Counted from the first letter of the stretch, positions 1 through 14,430 are shown. The stretch: DNA of 64,000 bases from an uncultured Prevotellaceae bacterium (GCA_900315745.1 ONAG01000040.1:1-64000); one strand, 5' to 3'. Translations and numbers: made by a program. Notes: generated from the letters alone by a model not told the origin.

Positions 1-34
1 GCGCCGACGGCCGTTTTCAAGCCGAAAGCGGATG

Positions 35-63
35 CAAAGGTACAACAATCATGGACATCTTGC
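35..63 (-). promoter_or_regulatory. Leftward promoter for a gene outside the window
   Basis: Read on the minus strand, positions 42-35 spell TACCTTTG, a match to the Bacteroidota -7 consensus TAnnTTTG. A TTGC lies about 19 bases upstream as a possible -33 element. The gene served would lie beyond position 1. Confidence 0.5.
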
Positions 64-342
64 AAGAAATACACGAACTTTTTTCCAAAAACATGCAAAG
101 TTTTCGGATTATTTTACAAAATTGGAGAATTTTTAGTGTAAAATGGACAATCAACGGACAAAAAGCGAAATTCAACGAACAAAAACAAGTTGGTTTTGGA
201 ATTAAAATAAAGGCAATTCTGAACACCTAATTCTAATATATAAGACAATTCTCTTGTTGCGGATTAATGCAAGAGCAACCGTCAACCACAAAAAAAACAT
301 AAAAACTCACTTCATTTGAATCATGTTGTCCTACAAATTGAC

Positions 343-350
343 TATATTTG
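343..350 (+). promoter_or_regulatory. -7 promoter element upstream of protease-like gene
   Basis: TATATTTG matches the Bacteroidota TAnnTTTG -7 element about 39 bases before the start codon at 389. No well-spaced -33 TTTG is evident. Confidence 0.5.
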
Positions 351-388
351 CTGTCGTTAATGAGCGATTTGGGTAAATAGAACTGGTC

Positions 389-1558
389 ATGAAAAAATAC
401 ATGCAATTTGTATTCTTGTTGGGCATCGCCTTATCAAGCCGTGCCCAATCCTATCATTACAACACAAAATTCACCCTATCCTCACGTCATTTCGTCGATA
501 CCATTCCCATCACATTCGAAAACGACCAAATCTATTTCACAGCTCTATCGGAGGACAAATGCTATCGTTTTTGCCTTGACACCGGTTCTGGCCAAGGCAT
601 AGCGTACCCTGACAGCAAAATGGCATTCAAAAGGAAATTGGGCAAGATATCTTCTCATGACGCCAACGGCAAAATCAAGAAAACCGACGTAGTGGAATTC
701 CCTTCCTTTCGCATAGGAAACACCACAGTGAGTGGATATGCCGGCACCCTGCTCAACACACATGTCATGCATACGGAATACGACGGCGTCGTGGGATTCG
801 ACCTGTTCAACAAAGGTCTCTCCGCAAAGATAGACGTGAGGGAAGGTGTCATGATTCTAACAGACAACCCTAACTATTTTTCTCAGGAAAAAGGGCATGT
901 AATCAAATACAAGTTGGAAAGATGGGTTCCTTATGTCACGATATCCCCCTATGGCGAATGTAAAGACAAGGCTCGTTTTGACACAGGAAGCCGCCGACTT
1001 TATGTCATGTCAGAAGAAAGCAGACGCCTCTTTTCTTCACAGGATTCCAGTTTCACCTCTCAAATAGAAGGCATCAGCTACGGTAGCCGCGCCATAGGCA
1101 GTTTCGGTGCTGAACGAGCTGACGAGGTGGCATTCCTGCATCTGGACGAATGGAAATGGCAAGATTTCACATTCTGTAACTACCACACTCTGACCACTCA
1201 AGGAATATCGCGCATAGGTGCTGAAATTTTCAATTACGGAAGCATAATCATTAATCCTCGTAGAAAGACCCTGACATTCCAGCCATACGAGGATAATGCA
1301 GAAGTGGAGGTGGGAAACAAGCAAATGAACATTGCTTTTGTTCCTCAAGACAACAAGGCGGCTGTGGGATTGGTTTGGGAAGGCAGTCCACATTACAAAA
1401 ACGGTTTCCGTCAGGGTGACATCATCCTCAGCATCGATGGCGACGATGTGCATTCCTTTCAGGATTTCGTTTCCTATCCATTCATTAAATCATATATCCA
1501 TACTTTTACCGTACTTGGAAAAGATGGAGAAATAAGAAACATCAAAAGCGAAAGATAA
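389..1558 (+). CDS. Secreted aspartyl-protease-like protein with PDZ domain
   Basis: Predicted exported protein of 389 residues with an N-terminal signal peptide (about 1-19, ending SSRAQ). Two DTGS motifs, with aspartates near residues 64 and 198, are the hallmark of clan AA aspartic proteases. Two in one chain resembles a bilobed pepsin-like arrangement, or retropepsin-like domains as often seen in Bacteroidota. The C-terminal ~90 residues look like a PDZ domain (GSPHYKNGFRQGDIILSIDG), usual for substrate binding in periplasmic proteases. The gene stands alone behind its own -7 element and converges on the OmpA-like lipoprotein. The fold assignment is fairly secure; catalytic activity and substrate are not known. 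Confidence 0.75.
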   Translation: MKKYMQFVFLLGIALSSRAQSYHYNTKFTLSSRHFVDTIPITFENDQIYFTALSEDKCYRFCLDTGSGQGIAYPDSKMAFKRKLGKISSHDANGKIKKTDVVEFPSFRIGNTTVSGYAGTLLNTHVMHTEYDGVVGFDLFNKGLSAKIDVREGVMILTDNPNYFSQEKGHVIKYKLERWVPYVTISPYGECKDKARFDTGSRRLYVMSEESRRLFSSQDSSFTSQIEGISYGSRAIGSFGAERADEVAFLHLDEWKWQDFTFCNYHTLTTQGISRIGAEIFNYGSIIINPRRKTLTFQPYEDNAEVEVGNKQMNIAFVPQDNKAAVGLVWEGSPHYKNGFRQGDIILSIDGDDVHSFQDFVSYPFIKSYIHTFTVLGKDGEIRNIKSER

Positions 1559-1572
1559 GGAGCAAATCTTTA

Positions 1573-1597
1573 CCAAAAAAAACTGCCACGAATGGCA
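1573..1597 (-). terminator. Terminator of ompA-like lipoprotein gene
   Basis: On the minus strand, stem TGCCA/TGGCA with loop TTCG is followed by G and eight T residues, about 60 bases after the stop of the gene ending at 1658. Confidence 0.7.
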
Positions 1598-1603
1598 AGA
1601 AAC

Positions 1604-1627
1604 AGGGCATGCCGTTTAGCATGCCCT
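1604..1627 (+). terminator. Hairpin after protease-like gene
   Basis: Perfect 9-bp inverted repeat AGGGCATGC / GCATGCCCT with a 6-base loop between the two convergent genes. The T-tract after it is short, so it may be an inefficient or bidirectional terminator. Confidence 0.55.
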
Positions 1628-1657
1628 CTTACATTATATATTATATATAAACTACCG

Positions 1658-2515
1658 TTATTCATTATCAGGTGCCTGGTCGATGAGTTCCATGAACTGG
1701 TCGAGCTTCGGAGTGATGATGATTTGTGTGCGCCTGTTGCGCTGGCGACCTGTATCCGTATCGTTTGTGGTGAGAGGATTGTATTCTCCACGGCCTCCTG
1801 CTGTGAGCCTCTTTGGGTCAACACCAAAATTGTTTTGCAAATATTGCACAACACTTGAAGCACGCAGACAGCTCAAGTCCCAGTTGTTACGGATATTCTC
1901 ACGCTTGATGGGCACATCGTCGGTATTGCCTTCCACAAGAACATCGAAATCCTTGTAGTCCATGATGATCTTTGCCACCTTGCTCAATGTCTCCTGCGCC
2001 CTGTTGTTTATTTCATAGCTGCCACTCTTGTAGAGCATGTTGTCTGCCAATGAAATGTAAACAACACCCTTGAGCACTTGCACATCAACCTCTTTCATCT
2101 CTTCCTTGCTAAGCGAACGAGTGAGGTTGTTGGTGAGCACCATCGAGAGGGAGTCGCTCTTGCTCTTCACTTCCACAAGATGCCTTATATATTGGTTGGA
2201 CTCGTTGATCTGGTCAACCAACTTCTCAATGCTGACATTTGTCTTGCTTGAATTGTCAAGACTCTTGTCCAACGAACGTTGCAATCTGGCATAGTCTCTT
2301 TTGGCTTGAGCCAACTGCTCCTCCAGACTTTGCACACGCGAATTGCTGGCTGCAAGTTGGGCGTTGGTATTTGCCAACTGGTCCTTGGCATCTTGATAAT
2401 TGCTCGACAGCACGCGATTTTCGTTTTGGCAATTCACCAAATCTTTTTTGCTGGCACAACTGCTCATGAGCAGTCCTGCCGCCACCACTGAAAACAATAA
2501 AACCTTATTTCTCAT
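1658..2515 (-). CDS. OmpA-family lipoprotein with coiled coil
   Basis: 285-residue cell-envelope protein. It has a lipoprotein signal peptide with lipobox MSSC (Cys20), then a heptad-rich coiled coil (about 30-110, rich in Q, L, A and N), then an OmpA C-terminal peptidoglycan-binding domain (about 150-270). The domain shows the family signatures EGNTDDVPI and GRQRNRRTQI, whose Asp and Arg normally bind diaminopimelate. It probably tethers the outer membrane to peptidoglycan, as Pal does, but it lacks TolB-pathway neighbours here. It is transcribed alone, with a terminator at 1573-1597. The 200-base gap upstream shows no clear TAnnTTTG promoter. Confidence 0.85.
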   Translation of the reverse strand: MRNKVLLFSVVAAGLLMSSCASKKDLVNCQNENRVLSSNYQDAKDQLANTNAQLAASNSRVQSLEEQLAQAKRDYARLQRSLDKSLDNSSKTNVSIEKLVDQINESNQYIRHLVEVKSKSDSLSMVLTNNLTRSLSKEEMKEVDVQVLKGVVYISLADNMLYKSGSYEINNRAQETLSKVAKIIMDYKDFDVLVEGNTDDVPIKRENIRNNWDLSCLRASSVVQYLQNNFGVDPKRLTAGGRGEYNPLTTNDTDTGRQRNRRTQIIITPKLDQFMELIDQAPDNE

Positions 2516-2719
2516 GATTATTGAATTAAAAAATTTTATATGACCTTTTTCTCTTAGACATCTATAAAGTCAGGCTTTACTTGACATCCCACATTATATT
2601 GTATATAATAGACGAGAAAAACACAAAAATGTTGAATGAAGTTATTGTTTTTTAACCTACAACAAGGTAGTTTATTAACTCTTAACTAAATCCATCAGCA
2701 CAACGGCATTTCCTACAAG

Positions 2720-4609
2720 TTAAAACTCAACAATCATGGTCTGGCGTGGTCTCAGGTTCACATCCTTGTCTATGCGCACGGTGCGCCCAGTCAAGACGTC
2801 CTTGGCTGAGGAATGAGAACCTATCACCTCCTTGTATCTCTTAACTTCGAGAGCAGCTTTCTGTTGGGTGCCATTGATAATAGTCATCACTGTTTTCCCT
2901 TGCCATTGCCTTGCCACCACATACACACCTTTCCACGGGATGAACTGCGTCTGCTTGCCACGTATGATGACATCATTTCCCTGCCGCCAATGCAGCAACC
3001 GACTGCACCAGTCAAACATGGCATTCTCAGCTTTTGTTCTTCCTTCACTTGTGAAGGCATTCTTCTTGTCGCCAGGGAATCCACCCGGGAAATCCTTTCT
3101 AACATTGCCATCGGTCACCTCTTTGGTGCCGTTCATCAACACCTCGGTGCCATAATAGAGTTGTGGCGTGCGGTTGATTGTGAGCAACAAGGCAAGTGCC
3201 TGCTTCAAGGCGAGAGTGTCCGAACCATTGCCGAGGAAACGGTCTGTGTCATGGTTTTCGATGAAAGCCATCACACTGGATGGGTTAGGATACAGATAAT
3301 CATACACCAAACTGTTGTAGATGCGGTTGAAGCCATTCCACCAAGCATCAGTCTCCTCATTCTTGGCGGTGTTTATCTTGTCGAAGAAGCTGAAGTCCAT
3401 CACTGTCTTCAGGTAGCTGTTGTGCTCCGACAATTTCGAGTCTTTCTGCCAAGTAGCCGTATATGCTGGCTCTGTAACCCACGTTTCTCCCACGGTATTG
3501 AAATTGGGATATTCCTCATCGAGCGTTTTCATCCATCGTGCCATTCCGATTTTGTCGGCGTATGGATAAGTGTCCATTCTTATGCCGTCGATGCCCATTG
3601 TCTCTATCCACCAAATGCTGTTTTGGATGAGGTAATTCATCACATGTGGGTTTTTCTGGTTTAGGTCGGGCATGGTAGGAACAAACCATCCTTCCACCGT
3701 TTCCCTCAAATCTACATCAGAGGCATAAGGATCCACCACAGGTGTCAGTTTATAACTTGTCTGAAGGAAGGATGTGCCTTGGGGATTGGAAGTGCCACCC
3801 GACTCCTTGAGCCATTGTGGCAAGTTGAACCAATCTTCGGAAGGCATGTCGGCAACCCATGGATGCTCAAAACCGCAATGGTTGAATATCATGTCCATGA
3901 CAACCTTCAGCCCGTGTTGGTGTGCCTCATCTATCAGTCTGCGGTATTCATCGTTGGTACCGAATCGAGGATCCACACGATAATAGTTTGTAGTGGCATA
4001 GCCATGATATGTGCTGTATCCATTGTGATCTGGCGAGTTGTTCTCCAATACTGGCGTGAACCATAGCGCCGTCACTCCAAGTTGGTTGAAATAGTCGAGG
4101 TGCTGTCGGATACCCTCAAGATCGCCTCCATGTCTCAGACTTGGCTGACTTCTGTCATTCACATAATCATTCAAGCCCTTTATCTGGTCATTCAAGTCGC
4201 TACCACTGGCAAATCTGTCTGGCATCAGCATGTAGAGGACATCGGCATTGGAGAAGCCAACTCTCTTTTCGCCTGCCATTTCCCTCTGTTTCAAGAGATA
4301 CTTGACAGTCTTGCGCTGCTTGCCATTAGTGAATTTCAGAGGCATTTCCCCAGGTTGGGCGCCACTCAGGTTGAGATACACCAACAAATAATTTGGTGAT
4401 TCAAGTTGCACAATGGAGTCTATTCTCACACCAGGGTAATCGGTAGTCACCGAGGCAGACTTCACATCCTTTCCGTAAACCATCAACTGGAGTGTTGGAT
4501 TCTTCAATCCAACATACCAGTCGGTTGGTTCTATACGGTCGATATTCACAGCTGCATTAATATGGGATGAGATAGTGAGGAGGAATACGAGTACATAGAT
4601 ATTTTTCAT
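2720..4609 (-). CDS. susA: GH13 neopullulanase/alpha-amylase (SusA-like)
   Basis: 629-residue exported glycoside hydrolase that would cleave alpha-1,4 links in starch oligosaccharides or pullulan, probably in the periplasm. Signal peptide at about 1-19, then a cyclomaltodextrinase-type N-terminal domain (to about 110), then the GH13 barrel. All four GH13 regions are present: MIFNHCG (~240), GIRMDTYPYAD with the nucleophile Asp (~346), GETW with the acid/base Glu (~373) and ENHDTDR with the third acidic residue (~454). A C-terminal beta domain ends the protein. It is the last gene of the minus-strand maltodextrin series, 13 bases after the pullulanase. The family is sure; the name susA rests on similarity of architecture and context. 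Confidence 0.88.
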   Translation of the reverse strand: MKNIYVLVFLLTISSHINAAVNIDRIEPTDWYVGLKNPTLQLMVYGKDVKSASVTTDYPGVRIDSIVQLESPNYLLVYLNLSGAQPGEMPLKFTNGKQRKTVKYLLKQREMAGEKRVGFSNADVLYMLMPDRFASGSDLNDQIKGLNDYVNDRSQPSLRHGGDLEGIRQHLDYFNQLGVTALWFTPVLENNSPDHNGYSTYHGYATTNYYRVDPRFGTNDEYRRLIDEAHQHGLKVVMDMIFNHCGFEHPWVADMPSEDWFNLPQWLKESGGTSNPQGTSFLQTSYKLTPVVDPYASDVDLRETVEGWFVPTMPDLNQKNPHVMNYLIQNSIWWIETMGIDGIRMDTYPYADKIGMARWMKTLDEEYPNFNTVGETWVTEPAYTATWQKDSKLSEHNSYLKTVMDFSFFDKINTAKNEETDAWWNGFNRIYNSLVYDYLYPNPSSVMAFIENHDTDRFLGNGSDTLALKQALALLLTINRTPQLYYGTEVLMNGTKEVTDGNVRKDFPGGFPGDKKNAFTSEGRTKAENAMFDWCSRLLHWRQGNDVIIRGKQTQFIPWKGVYVVARQWQGKTVMTIINGTQQKAALEVKRYKEVIGSHSSAKDVLTGRTVRIDKDVNLRPRQTMIVEF

Positions 4610-4622
4610 GGTGTTTTTAATG

Positions 4623-6587
4623 TCAATTATGAAGGATTAGTGCTGATTGTGGTGCCACCTGCACAGTATTCCCGTTGATCGTCTCAAGGCCATTTTCGTC
4701 TATCTTCCCATTGGAGCAGACCACTGTATATTTGTCCTTGGGCAGTTCGATTTGTCTTGTCTCCTTGCTTGCATTCAACACCACGATAATATTGTTCCAA
4801 GCATCCCCTCCGGCATGGCTCTTGAGAGTGAAAGCCACCATGGCGGGTTGTGTTGGCATAAATTCGAGAGATTCCCTTACCTTCTGTGCGTCAGCAAGGC
4901 GGAAGGCAGGATGATTCTTGCGCAATTGTATGAGCTTGCTATAGTAATCGAACACCTGAGGGTATTTCACCAAGTTGTTCCAATTAAGTTGATTTATAGA
5001 GTCAGGAGACTCGAAGCTGTTGTGCACGCCCTTCTTGTTGCGCAGCAGTTCCTCGCCAGATAGGATGAAAGGTACGCCTTGCGATGTCAACACAGCTGTC
5101 TGTGCCAAGAGGTCAAGCCTTATCAATTCATCTGTACCGATGCCTGGAATGGAAGTGCGCAGACGGTCAACGAGGCACATGTCATCGTGGCAACTTACGT
5201 ATGCTATCATCTGTGTGGGTTGTGTAGCCCATGCCTTCTTTGTATAGTTCACCTTCGTGAAATCCACTTGCGGATGTTCTATGCCTCCTGCAATTCCATA
5301 CTTGATGCTCTCCTCATCCCCCGTCTTTCCAGCGAGGAATGCGCTCTTGGCGTCATCATCGAAAGGTCCGCGCAAAGCATCTCGCAACTCATCGCTGAAA
5401 GCTGCTATTCGTGGCATATTAGGAATGTTTGCCTTTGTTGCAAGCTTGTCGGCTGGATAAGCACATTGTCCGGCAGACCATCCTTCACCATAGATGAAGA
5501 TCGAAGGGTCTATCTTGTCAACTTCAGCCCTTATGATGTTCATGGTCTCAATATCATGCACACCCATCAAGTCGAAGCGGAATCCATCGACATGATATTC
5601 ATTTATCCAATATTTCACACTCTCCACCATGAAGTCGCGCATGTGTTGTCTTTCTGAGGCTGTCTCGTTGCCGCAGCCAGACCCATTGCTATACTCGCCA
5701 TTAGCCGTCTTGCGGTAGTAGTGGTCAGGGTATGTGAGTTGGAAATTGCTTCCATCCACATTGAAAGTGTGATTATATACCACATCGAGAATGACTCTTA
5801 TGCCCGCATCATGTAGTTTTTTCACCATGAGCTTGAACTCACGGATACGGGCTGCCGGCGTTGCCACATCTGTGGCGTAAGAACCTTCCGGCACATTGTA
5901 ATTGAGTGGGTCATATCCCCAATTGTACTGAGGATTGTCGTTACTCTCATCAATTGAAGCGAAGTCGAATGAAGGGAGTATATGGACTGCGTTGACGCCA
6001 AGCTTTTTCAAGTGGTCTATCGACCAGTCTTCCACAAGAGCAAGAAATTTTCCCGGGTAGTCGGTGCTGGCTCTTCCCCCATTTAGCTCACTTGGGTCCA
6101 AGTATATGTTGCGGGCAACGGAATAATCACGATGGTGCAATTCGTAGATAACCAAATCAGCAGGTGAATTCAATGCCGGACGCTTGTCCAAATTCCACTC
6201 GAACGGATTGGTCTCATCCATGTTCACAATGAAAGCCCTCTTGCCGTTCACCCCTACAGCCTTGGCAAAGACGCCAGGTGTTTCTTTCCACACCTTCTTG
6301 TCGCCGGTAACGTCAAAAGTGTAGTATTTCCCCACCATCCAAGCCTTTACCATGGGCACGACGGCAGTCCAAATACCATCTACGCAAGTCATCTTGACCG
6401 TCTTTATTGGTTTACCCCCCACTGCTTGGGTGTAAAGTCTCAGTTTCACCTCCTTTGCATCAGCAGGTGCCAAGAGTCTGAACGTGGTTTTTTGGAGTTC
6501 CACGTTGCATTCATTGAAATCAAATTTCTGTGCATGTATGGGTAGCATGAGTAACACAGTAGCCAATGCGGTCAAAAATCTTTTCAT
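4623..6587 (-). CDS. pulA: Type I pullulanase (GH13 debranching enzyme)
   Basis: 654-residue exported enzyme predicted to hydrolyse alpha-1,6 branch points of pullulan, amylopectin and limit dextrins. Signal peptide at about 1-19 (ends PIHAQ), then an N-terminal CBM48-like beta domain (to about 110). The diagnostic type I pullulanase motif YNWGYDP is near residue 222. The GH13 catalytic residues lie in GFRFDLMG (Asp ~337), GEGWSAG (Glu ~367) and SCHDD (Asp ~467). It has its own promoter just upstream (6640-6671) and is followed after 13 bases by the SusA-like neopullulanase. The two probably act on the same oligosaccharides. Confidence 0.9.
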   Translation of the reverse strand: MKRFLTALATVLLMLPIHAQKFDFNECNVELQKTTFRLLAPADAKEVKLRLYTQAVGGKPIKTVKMTCVDGIWTAVVPMVKAWMVGKYYTFDVTGDKKVWKETPGVFAKAVGVNGKRAFIVNMDETNPFEWNLDKRPALNSPADLVIYELHHRDYSVARNIYLDPSELNGGRASTDYPGKFLALVEDWSIDHLKKLGVNAVHILPSFDFASIDESNDNPQYNWGYDPLNYNVPEGSYATDVATPAARIREFKLMVKKLHDAGIRVILDVVYNHTFNVDGSNFQLTYPDHYYRKTANGEYSNGSGCGNETASERQHMRDFMVESVKYWINEYHVDGFRFDLMGVHDIETMNIIRAEVDKIDPSIFIYGEGWSAGQCAYPADKLATKANIPNMPRIAAFSDELRDALRGPFDDDAKSAFLAGKTGDEESIKYGIAGGIEHPQVDFTKVNYTKKAWATQPTQMIAYVSCHDDMCLVDRLRTSIPGIGTDELIRLDLLAQTAVLTSQGVPFILSGEELLRNKKGVHNSFESPDSINQLNWNNLVKYPQVFDYYSKLIQLRKNHPAFRLADAQKVRESLEFMPTQPAMVAFTLKSHAGGDAWNNIIVVLNASKETRQIELPKDKYTVVCSNGKIDENGLETINGNTVQVAPQSALILHN

Positions 6588-6639
6588 TTTTCTATAATTT
6601 ATTTATGCGCACTTCGCTGTCTTTCAGCAAGAGCGGCTG

Positions 6640-6671
6640 CAAAGTTAACACATAATGGCGGAAATCACAAA
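6640..6671 (-). promoter_or_regulatory. Promoter of pullulanase-neopullulanase pair
   Basis: Minus strand: TTTG (6671-6668), 20 bases, then TAACTTTG (6647-6640). Both elements match the Bacteroidota consensus and lie about 53 bases before the pullulanase start. The pair can therefore be transcribed separately from the upstream genes. Confidence 0.7.
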
Positions 6672-6691
6672 TTTTTGCGAAACAAACGAAA

Positions 6692-11655
<4,964 letters not shown>

Positions 11656-11734
11656 AATATTGTGATTTAGATGTTTAACAATTGATTATCATAATTGTAT
11701 TACGATTTCCACTTGGCATGATCTGAGACGTTGC

Positions 11735-12022
11735 CTACTTCTTTTGGAAATAGTCATTGTATATTTTTATACCAAATACGATGCAGCTGCAGGCGGTCGT
11801 AATCAAATTGGTCACAAAGAGAGCCCAAAGAATGTCTGGCTTGTGCAGGATGCCTTGCATCATGAAGCACGCGCCTCCTATTCCCATCATGAGGAATGTG
11901 GGCAATGCTATGCCGTCAGTGTTCCTCGTGCGTATGGTTTTTATAGCCTGTGGCAAATAGCCAAGTATCATTGTTATGCTTGCCACCCATCCCAACAGCT
12001 GATATGTCAATCCTTGTTCCAT
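11735..12022 (-). CDS. SemiSWEET / PQ-loop sugar transporter
   Basis: 95-residue membrane protein with three predicted transmembrane helices and the PQ-loop signature GYLPQ at residues 21-25, followed by the basic KTIRTRNT stretch typical of SemiSWEETs. Such proteins act as homodimers that let sugars equilibrate across the inner membrane. I chose the ATG at 12022 (MEQGLTYQ), 4 bases after the MFS stop, instead of an upstream start that would overlap that gene. It is embedded between the MFS transporter and the GH77 gene, suggesting glucose or maltose movement, possibly efflux. Family assignment is good; the substrate is an inference. Confidence 0.8.
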   Translation of the reverse strand: MEQGLTYQLLGWVASITMILGYLPQAIKTIRTRNTDGIALPTFLMMGIGGACFMMQGILHKPDILWALFVTNLITTACSCIVFGIKIYNDYFQKK

Positions 12023-12026
12023 GGCA

Positions 12027-13331
12027 TTACTCTTTTGGCACCTTGATGACATTCACGCATAGAGCACCGATGATGAACAGCACGCCAGCTACCACCATCA
12101 TCATGCTTTGGCTGGAGTTGACGCAATGAAGTATTGTCCCGCCAAGCAGGGCGGCAACTATCTGTGGCACACAGATTGTACCATTGAAGAGTCCAAGATA
12201 TGCTCCCATGTGTCCGTAGCCTTTCAAGGCATTGGTGACAAAAGTAAAAGGCATGGCAAGCATGGCAGCCCATCCACAGCCTATAAGCAAGAATGGTATT
12301 ATCATCAGATACTTGTCGTGGACGAAAGGTATGAGAACGAAACCAATGCCACCTATGACCAAACTAAGCGCATACGCCATTTTGGTGTCTTTGAATCGTG
12401 GCAAGACTGCTGCCCAGCACACACTGCCCAATGCCTGTAAGGCGTATAGCACGCCTGTCCAGTTGCCAGCTTCCTGATAGGCACCGGATTTGGGGTCGGT
12501 GGTGCCCCAAACTGTCTCCGAGACTGCATCCACCACGTATGTCCACATATAGAGCATGGCTGCCCAGCAGAAGAACTGAACCAATCCTACCTTCCAAAAT
12601 GTGGAGGGAGCGTTCTTCAGCAACACAAACCAGTTGGCACTGTCTTTCTTGCCTTCTTCCACGGCATGATACATAGCATATTCCTGTGGGGGCATCTCAC
12701 GCACCTTCGTGGTGGTATATATCACACAGAGGATGAGGATGAGTGCTCCGATATAGAACGACCAGATGACAGTGTCGGGAACGACACCTTCTGGTGCTAC
12801 GTTTTTCAGTCCCACCATTGCGAAGATGTAGGGGAAGAGGAAGCCGACCACACTACCAGCATTGCAAAGAAAAGACTGAATGCTGTATGCCTTGGCTTTC
12901 TGCTTTTCATTCACCATGTCACCTACCAGCATCTTGAATGGCTGCATCGCCATGTTGATGGAGGTGTCGAGCAACATGAGTGCAAAGAGTCCGAAGATGA
13001 GGGCTGCACCCACCGACATGCCAAACGAGCCTGCATTGGGCAGCAAGCACATCACTGCCACCGCCATCGCTGCTCCCACGAAGAGATATGGGATGCGACG
13101 ACCAAAACGTGTCCATGTCTTGTCGGAGAGCGTTCCCACTATGGGCTGCACAAGAATGCCCATGAGTGGGGGCAATATCCAAAAGAAGCTGAGCGAATGA
13201 GGGTCTGCACCAAGCGTGCGGAAAATGCGACTGATATTGGCACTCTGAAGTGCATAGGCTATCTGTACGCCAAAGAAGCCGAAACTAAGGTTCCACAGCT
13301 TCCAAAAGCTTAAATCAGGCTTTGTCTTCAT
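12027..13331 (-). CDS. MFS sugar transporter (GPH/SLC45-like, probable maltodextrin)
   Basis: 434-residue inner-membrane protein with about twelve predicted transmembrane helices. The N-terminal region carries the DKTWTRFGRRIPY loop between helices 2 and 3, a typical MFS motif in GPH-like sugar:cation symporters. It lies 12 bases after lacI and directly before the SemiSWEET-like gene. In Bacteroidota starch loci an MFS gene at this place usually imports maltose or maltooligosaccharides, so I infer the same here. It would feed the cytoplasmic GH77 enzyme. The substrate is not shown by the sequence itself. Confidence 0.85.
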   Translation of the reverse strand: MKTKPDLSFWKLWNLSFGFFGVQIAYALQSANISRIFRTLGADPHSLSFFWILPPLMGILVQPIVGTLSDKTWTRFGRRIPYLFVGAAMAVAVMCLLPNAGSFGMSVGAALIFGLFALMLLDTSINMAMQPFKMLVGDMVNEKQKAKAYSIQSFLCNAGSVVGFLFPYIFAMVGLKNVAPEGVVPDTVIWSFYIGALILILCVIYTTTKVREMPPQEYAMYHAVEEGKKDSANWFVLLKNAPSTFWKVGLVQFFCWAAMLYMWTYVVDAVSETVWGTTDPKSGAYQEAGNWTGVLYALQALGSVCWAAVLPRFKDTKMAYALSLVIGGIGFVLIPFVHDKYLMIIPFLLIGCGWAAMLAMPFTFVTNALKGYGHMGAYLGLFNGTICVPQIVAALLGGTILHCVNSSQSMMMVVAGVLFIIGALCVNVIKVPKE

Positions 13332-13343
13332 AGCTTGTAATTA

Positions 13344-14396
13344 TTAATGTTGTTTATTGTCGTTCAATAATGGTTTTGTAGTTCCTCTTATAATAAGCCG
13401 GGTGCGGACGATGCGCTTTTCCACCTTGTCGATAGGGATTATCCCCTCTACATGACTTATCAGCACATCTGCTGCCTGCTGCCCCACAACCTTGCCACGC
13501 TGCTCCACCGTGGTGAGCATGGGGTCGCACGCCACGGCACGCTCACCATTTGTGAATCCGCATATGGAAATATCATCGGGCACTCTGAAACCCAAACGCT
13601 TGGCTGTGTACAATATTCCTATGGCGGTGTCATCGTTGATGGCGAAAAATGCATCGGGCCTGTCGGGCATCTTGAGTATTTCTGGCGTTATTGCCTCTGC
13701 ATCCGCCCTGTTGTCGCAGAATCGAGTGAAACGATCGTCAACAGGCAGGTTGTGCTTTAGCAATGCGTCGCGGAATCCATTGTATCTGTTCTTGGATATT
13801 TCCAAATGCATGGATGTGCCATAGAAAGCCACCCTGCGACAGCCTGTCTCTATCAAGTGTGAGACTGCTGAATAAGCACCCATGTAATCATCTACCACCA
13901 CCCTGCTGGTATTGATGCCGGTGCAGATTCGGTCGAAGAACACCAAGGGAACGCCATTGTCTATAAGCCGCTGGAAATGGTCATATTTTGTGGTGTCCTT
14001 GGCTTGTGACACGATTATGCCGCACACTTTGTTCTCAAAAAACAATTGACATATTTTTTCCTCTCGATTGAAAGTCTCGTCGCTTTGAGCCACCATGAGG
14101 AGATACCCTCGCCTTGAAGCCTCGTCTTCTATGCCACTGAGGATGGATGAGAAATAGAAATGGTTGAGTTGTGGGATGATGACTCCTATTGTTTTCATTG
14201 GCCTAACCCTGCTATGGCGCAACGACTCTGCCAATAAGTTAGGTGAGAAGTTGTGCTCTCTCGCGTATGCCTTGATGGCTTCACGACGGCTTGCACTGAT
14301 GCGGGGGCTATCCTTGAGAGCCCTCGACACCGTGGCAACAGACACCCCAAGTGCTTTGGCTATGTCTTTCATCGTGATGGGTGCGTGATCATTCAT
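13344..14396 (-). CDS. LacI-family transcriptional regulator of the starch locus
   Basis: 350-residue DNA-binding regulator. The N-terminal helix-turn-helix (about 9-30, ITMKDIAKALGVSVATVSRA) and hinge helix (PNLLAESLR) are classic LacI features. A periplasmic-binding-protein-like ligand domain follows, with the SQAKD and DDTAIGIL regions. I chose ATG at 14396; a TTG three codons upstream would give a slightly longer protein. It starts the minus-strand arm and is divergent from susC. A near-operator abuts its start codon (14398-14410), and stronger operators lie before susC and the amylase, so it probably controls the whole island, including itself. The inducer is probably a maltooligosaccharide, by inference. 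Confidence 0.9.
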   Translation of the reverse strand: MNDHAPITMKDIAKALGVSVATVSRALKDSPRISASRREAIKAYAREHNFSPNLLAESLRHSRVRPMKTIGVIIPQLNHFYFSSILSGIEDEASRRGYLLMVAQSDETFNREEKICQLFFENKVCGIIVSQAKDTTKYDHFQRLIDNGVPLVFFDRICTGINTSRVVVDDYMGAYSAVSHLIETGCRRVAFYGTSMHLEISKNRYNGFRDALLKHNLPVDDRFTRFCDNRADAEAITPEILKMPDRPDAFFAINDDTAIGILYTAKRLGFRVPDDISICGFTNGERAVACDPMLTTVEQRGKVVGQQAADVLISHVEGIIPIDKVEKRIVRTRLIIRGTTKPLLNDNKQH

Positions 14397-14397
14397 T

Positions 14398-14410
14398 TTG
14401 CGCAAACGAT
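14398..14410. promoter_or_regulatory. LacI-type operator half-match at lacI start
   Basis: TTGCGCAAACGAT is the same 13-mer as at 14490-14502, but the right half here (GATAAT) departs from the palindrome. It lies between the lacI -7 element and the ATG at 14396, a suitable position for autorepression. Confidence 0.55.
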
Positions 14411-14430
14411 AATCATTGGGTTAGCTTCTG

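Larger units (their letters stand above)
1..388. other. Intergenic region at left edge
   Basis: No convincing gene is visible in these 388 bases. The region holds a leftward promoter near its left end, serving a gene outside the window, and a rightward -7 element shortly before the protease-like gene. The rest is AT-rich and featureless to my eye. Confidence 0.6.

Noticed and set aside
14397..14405. TTG start for lacI three codons upstream
   Set aside because: ATG at 14396 fits the family start before the HTH; the TTG lies inside the operator-like site.
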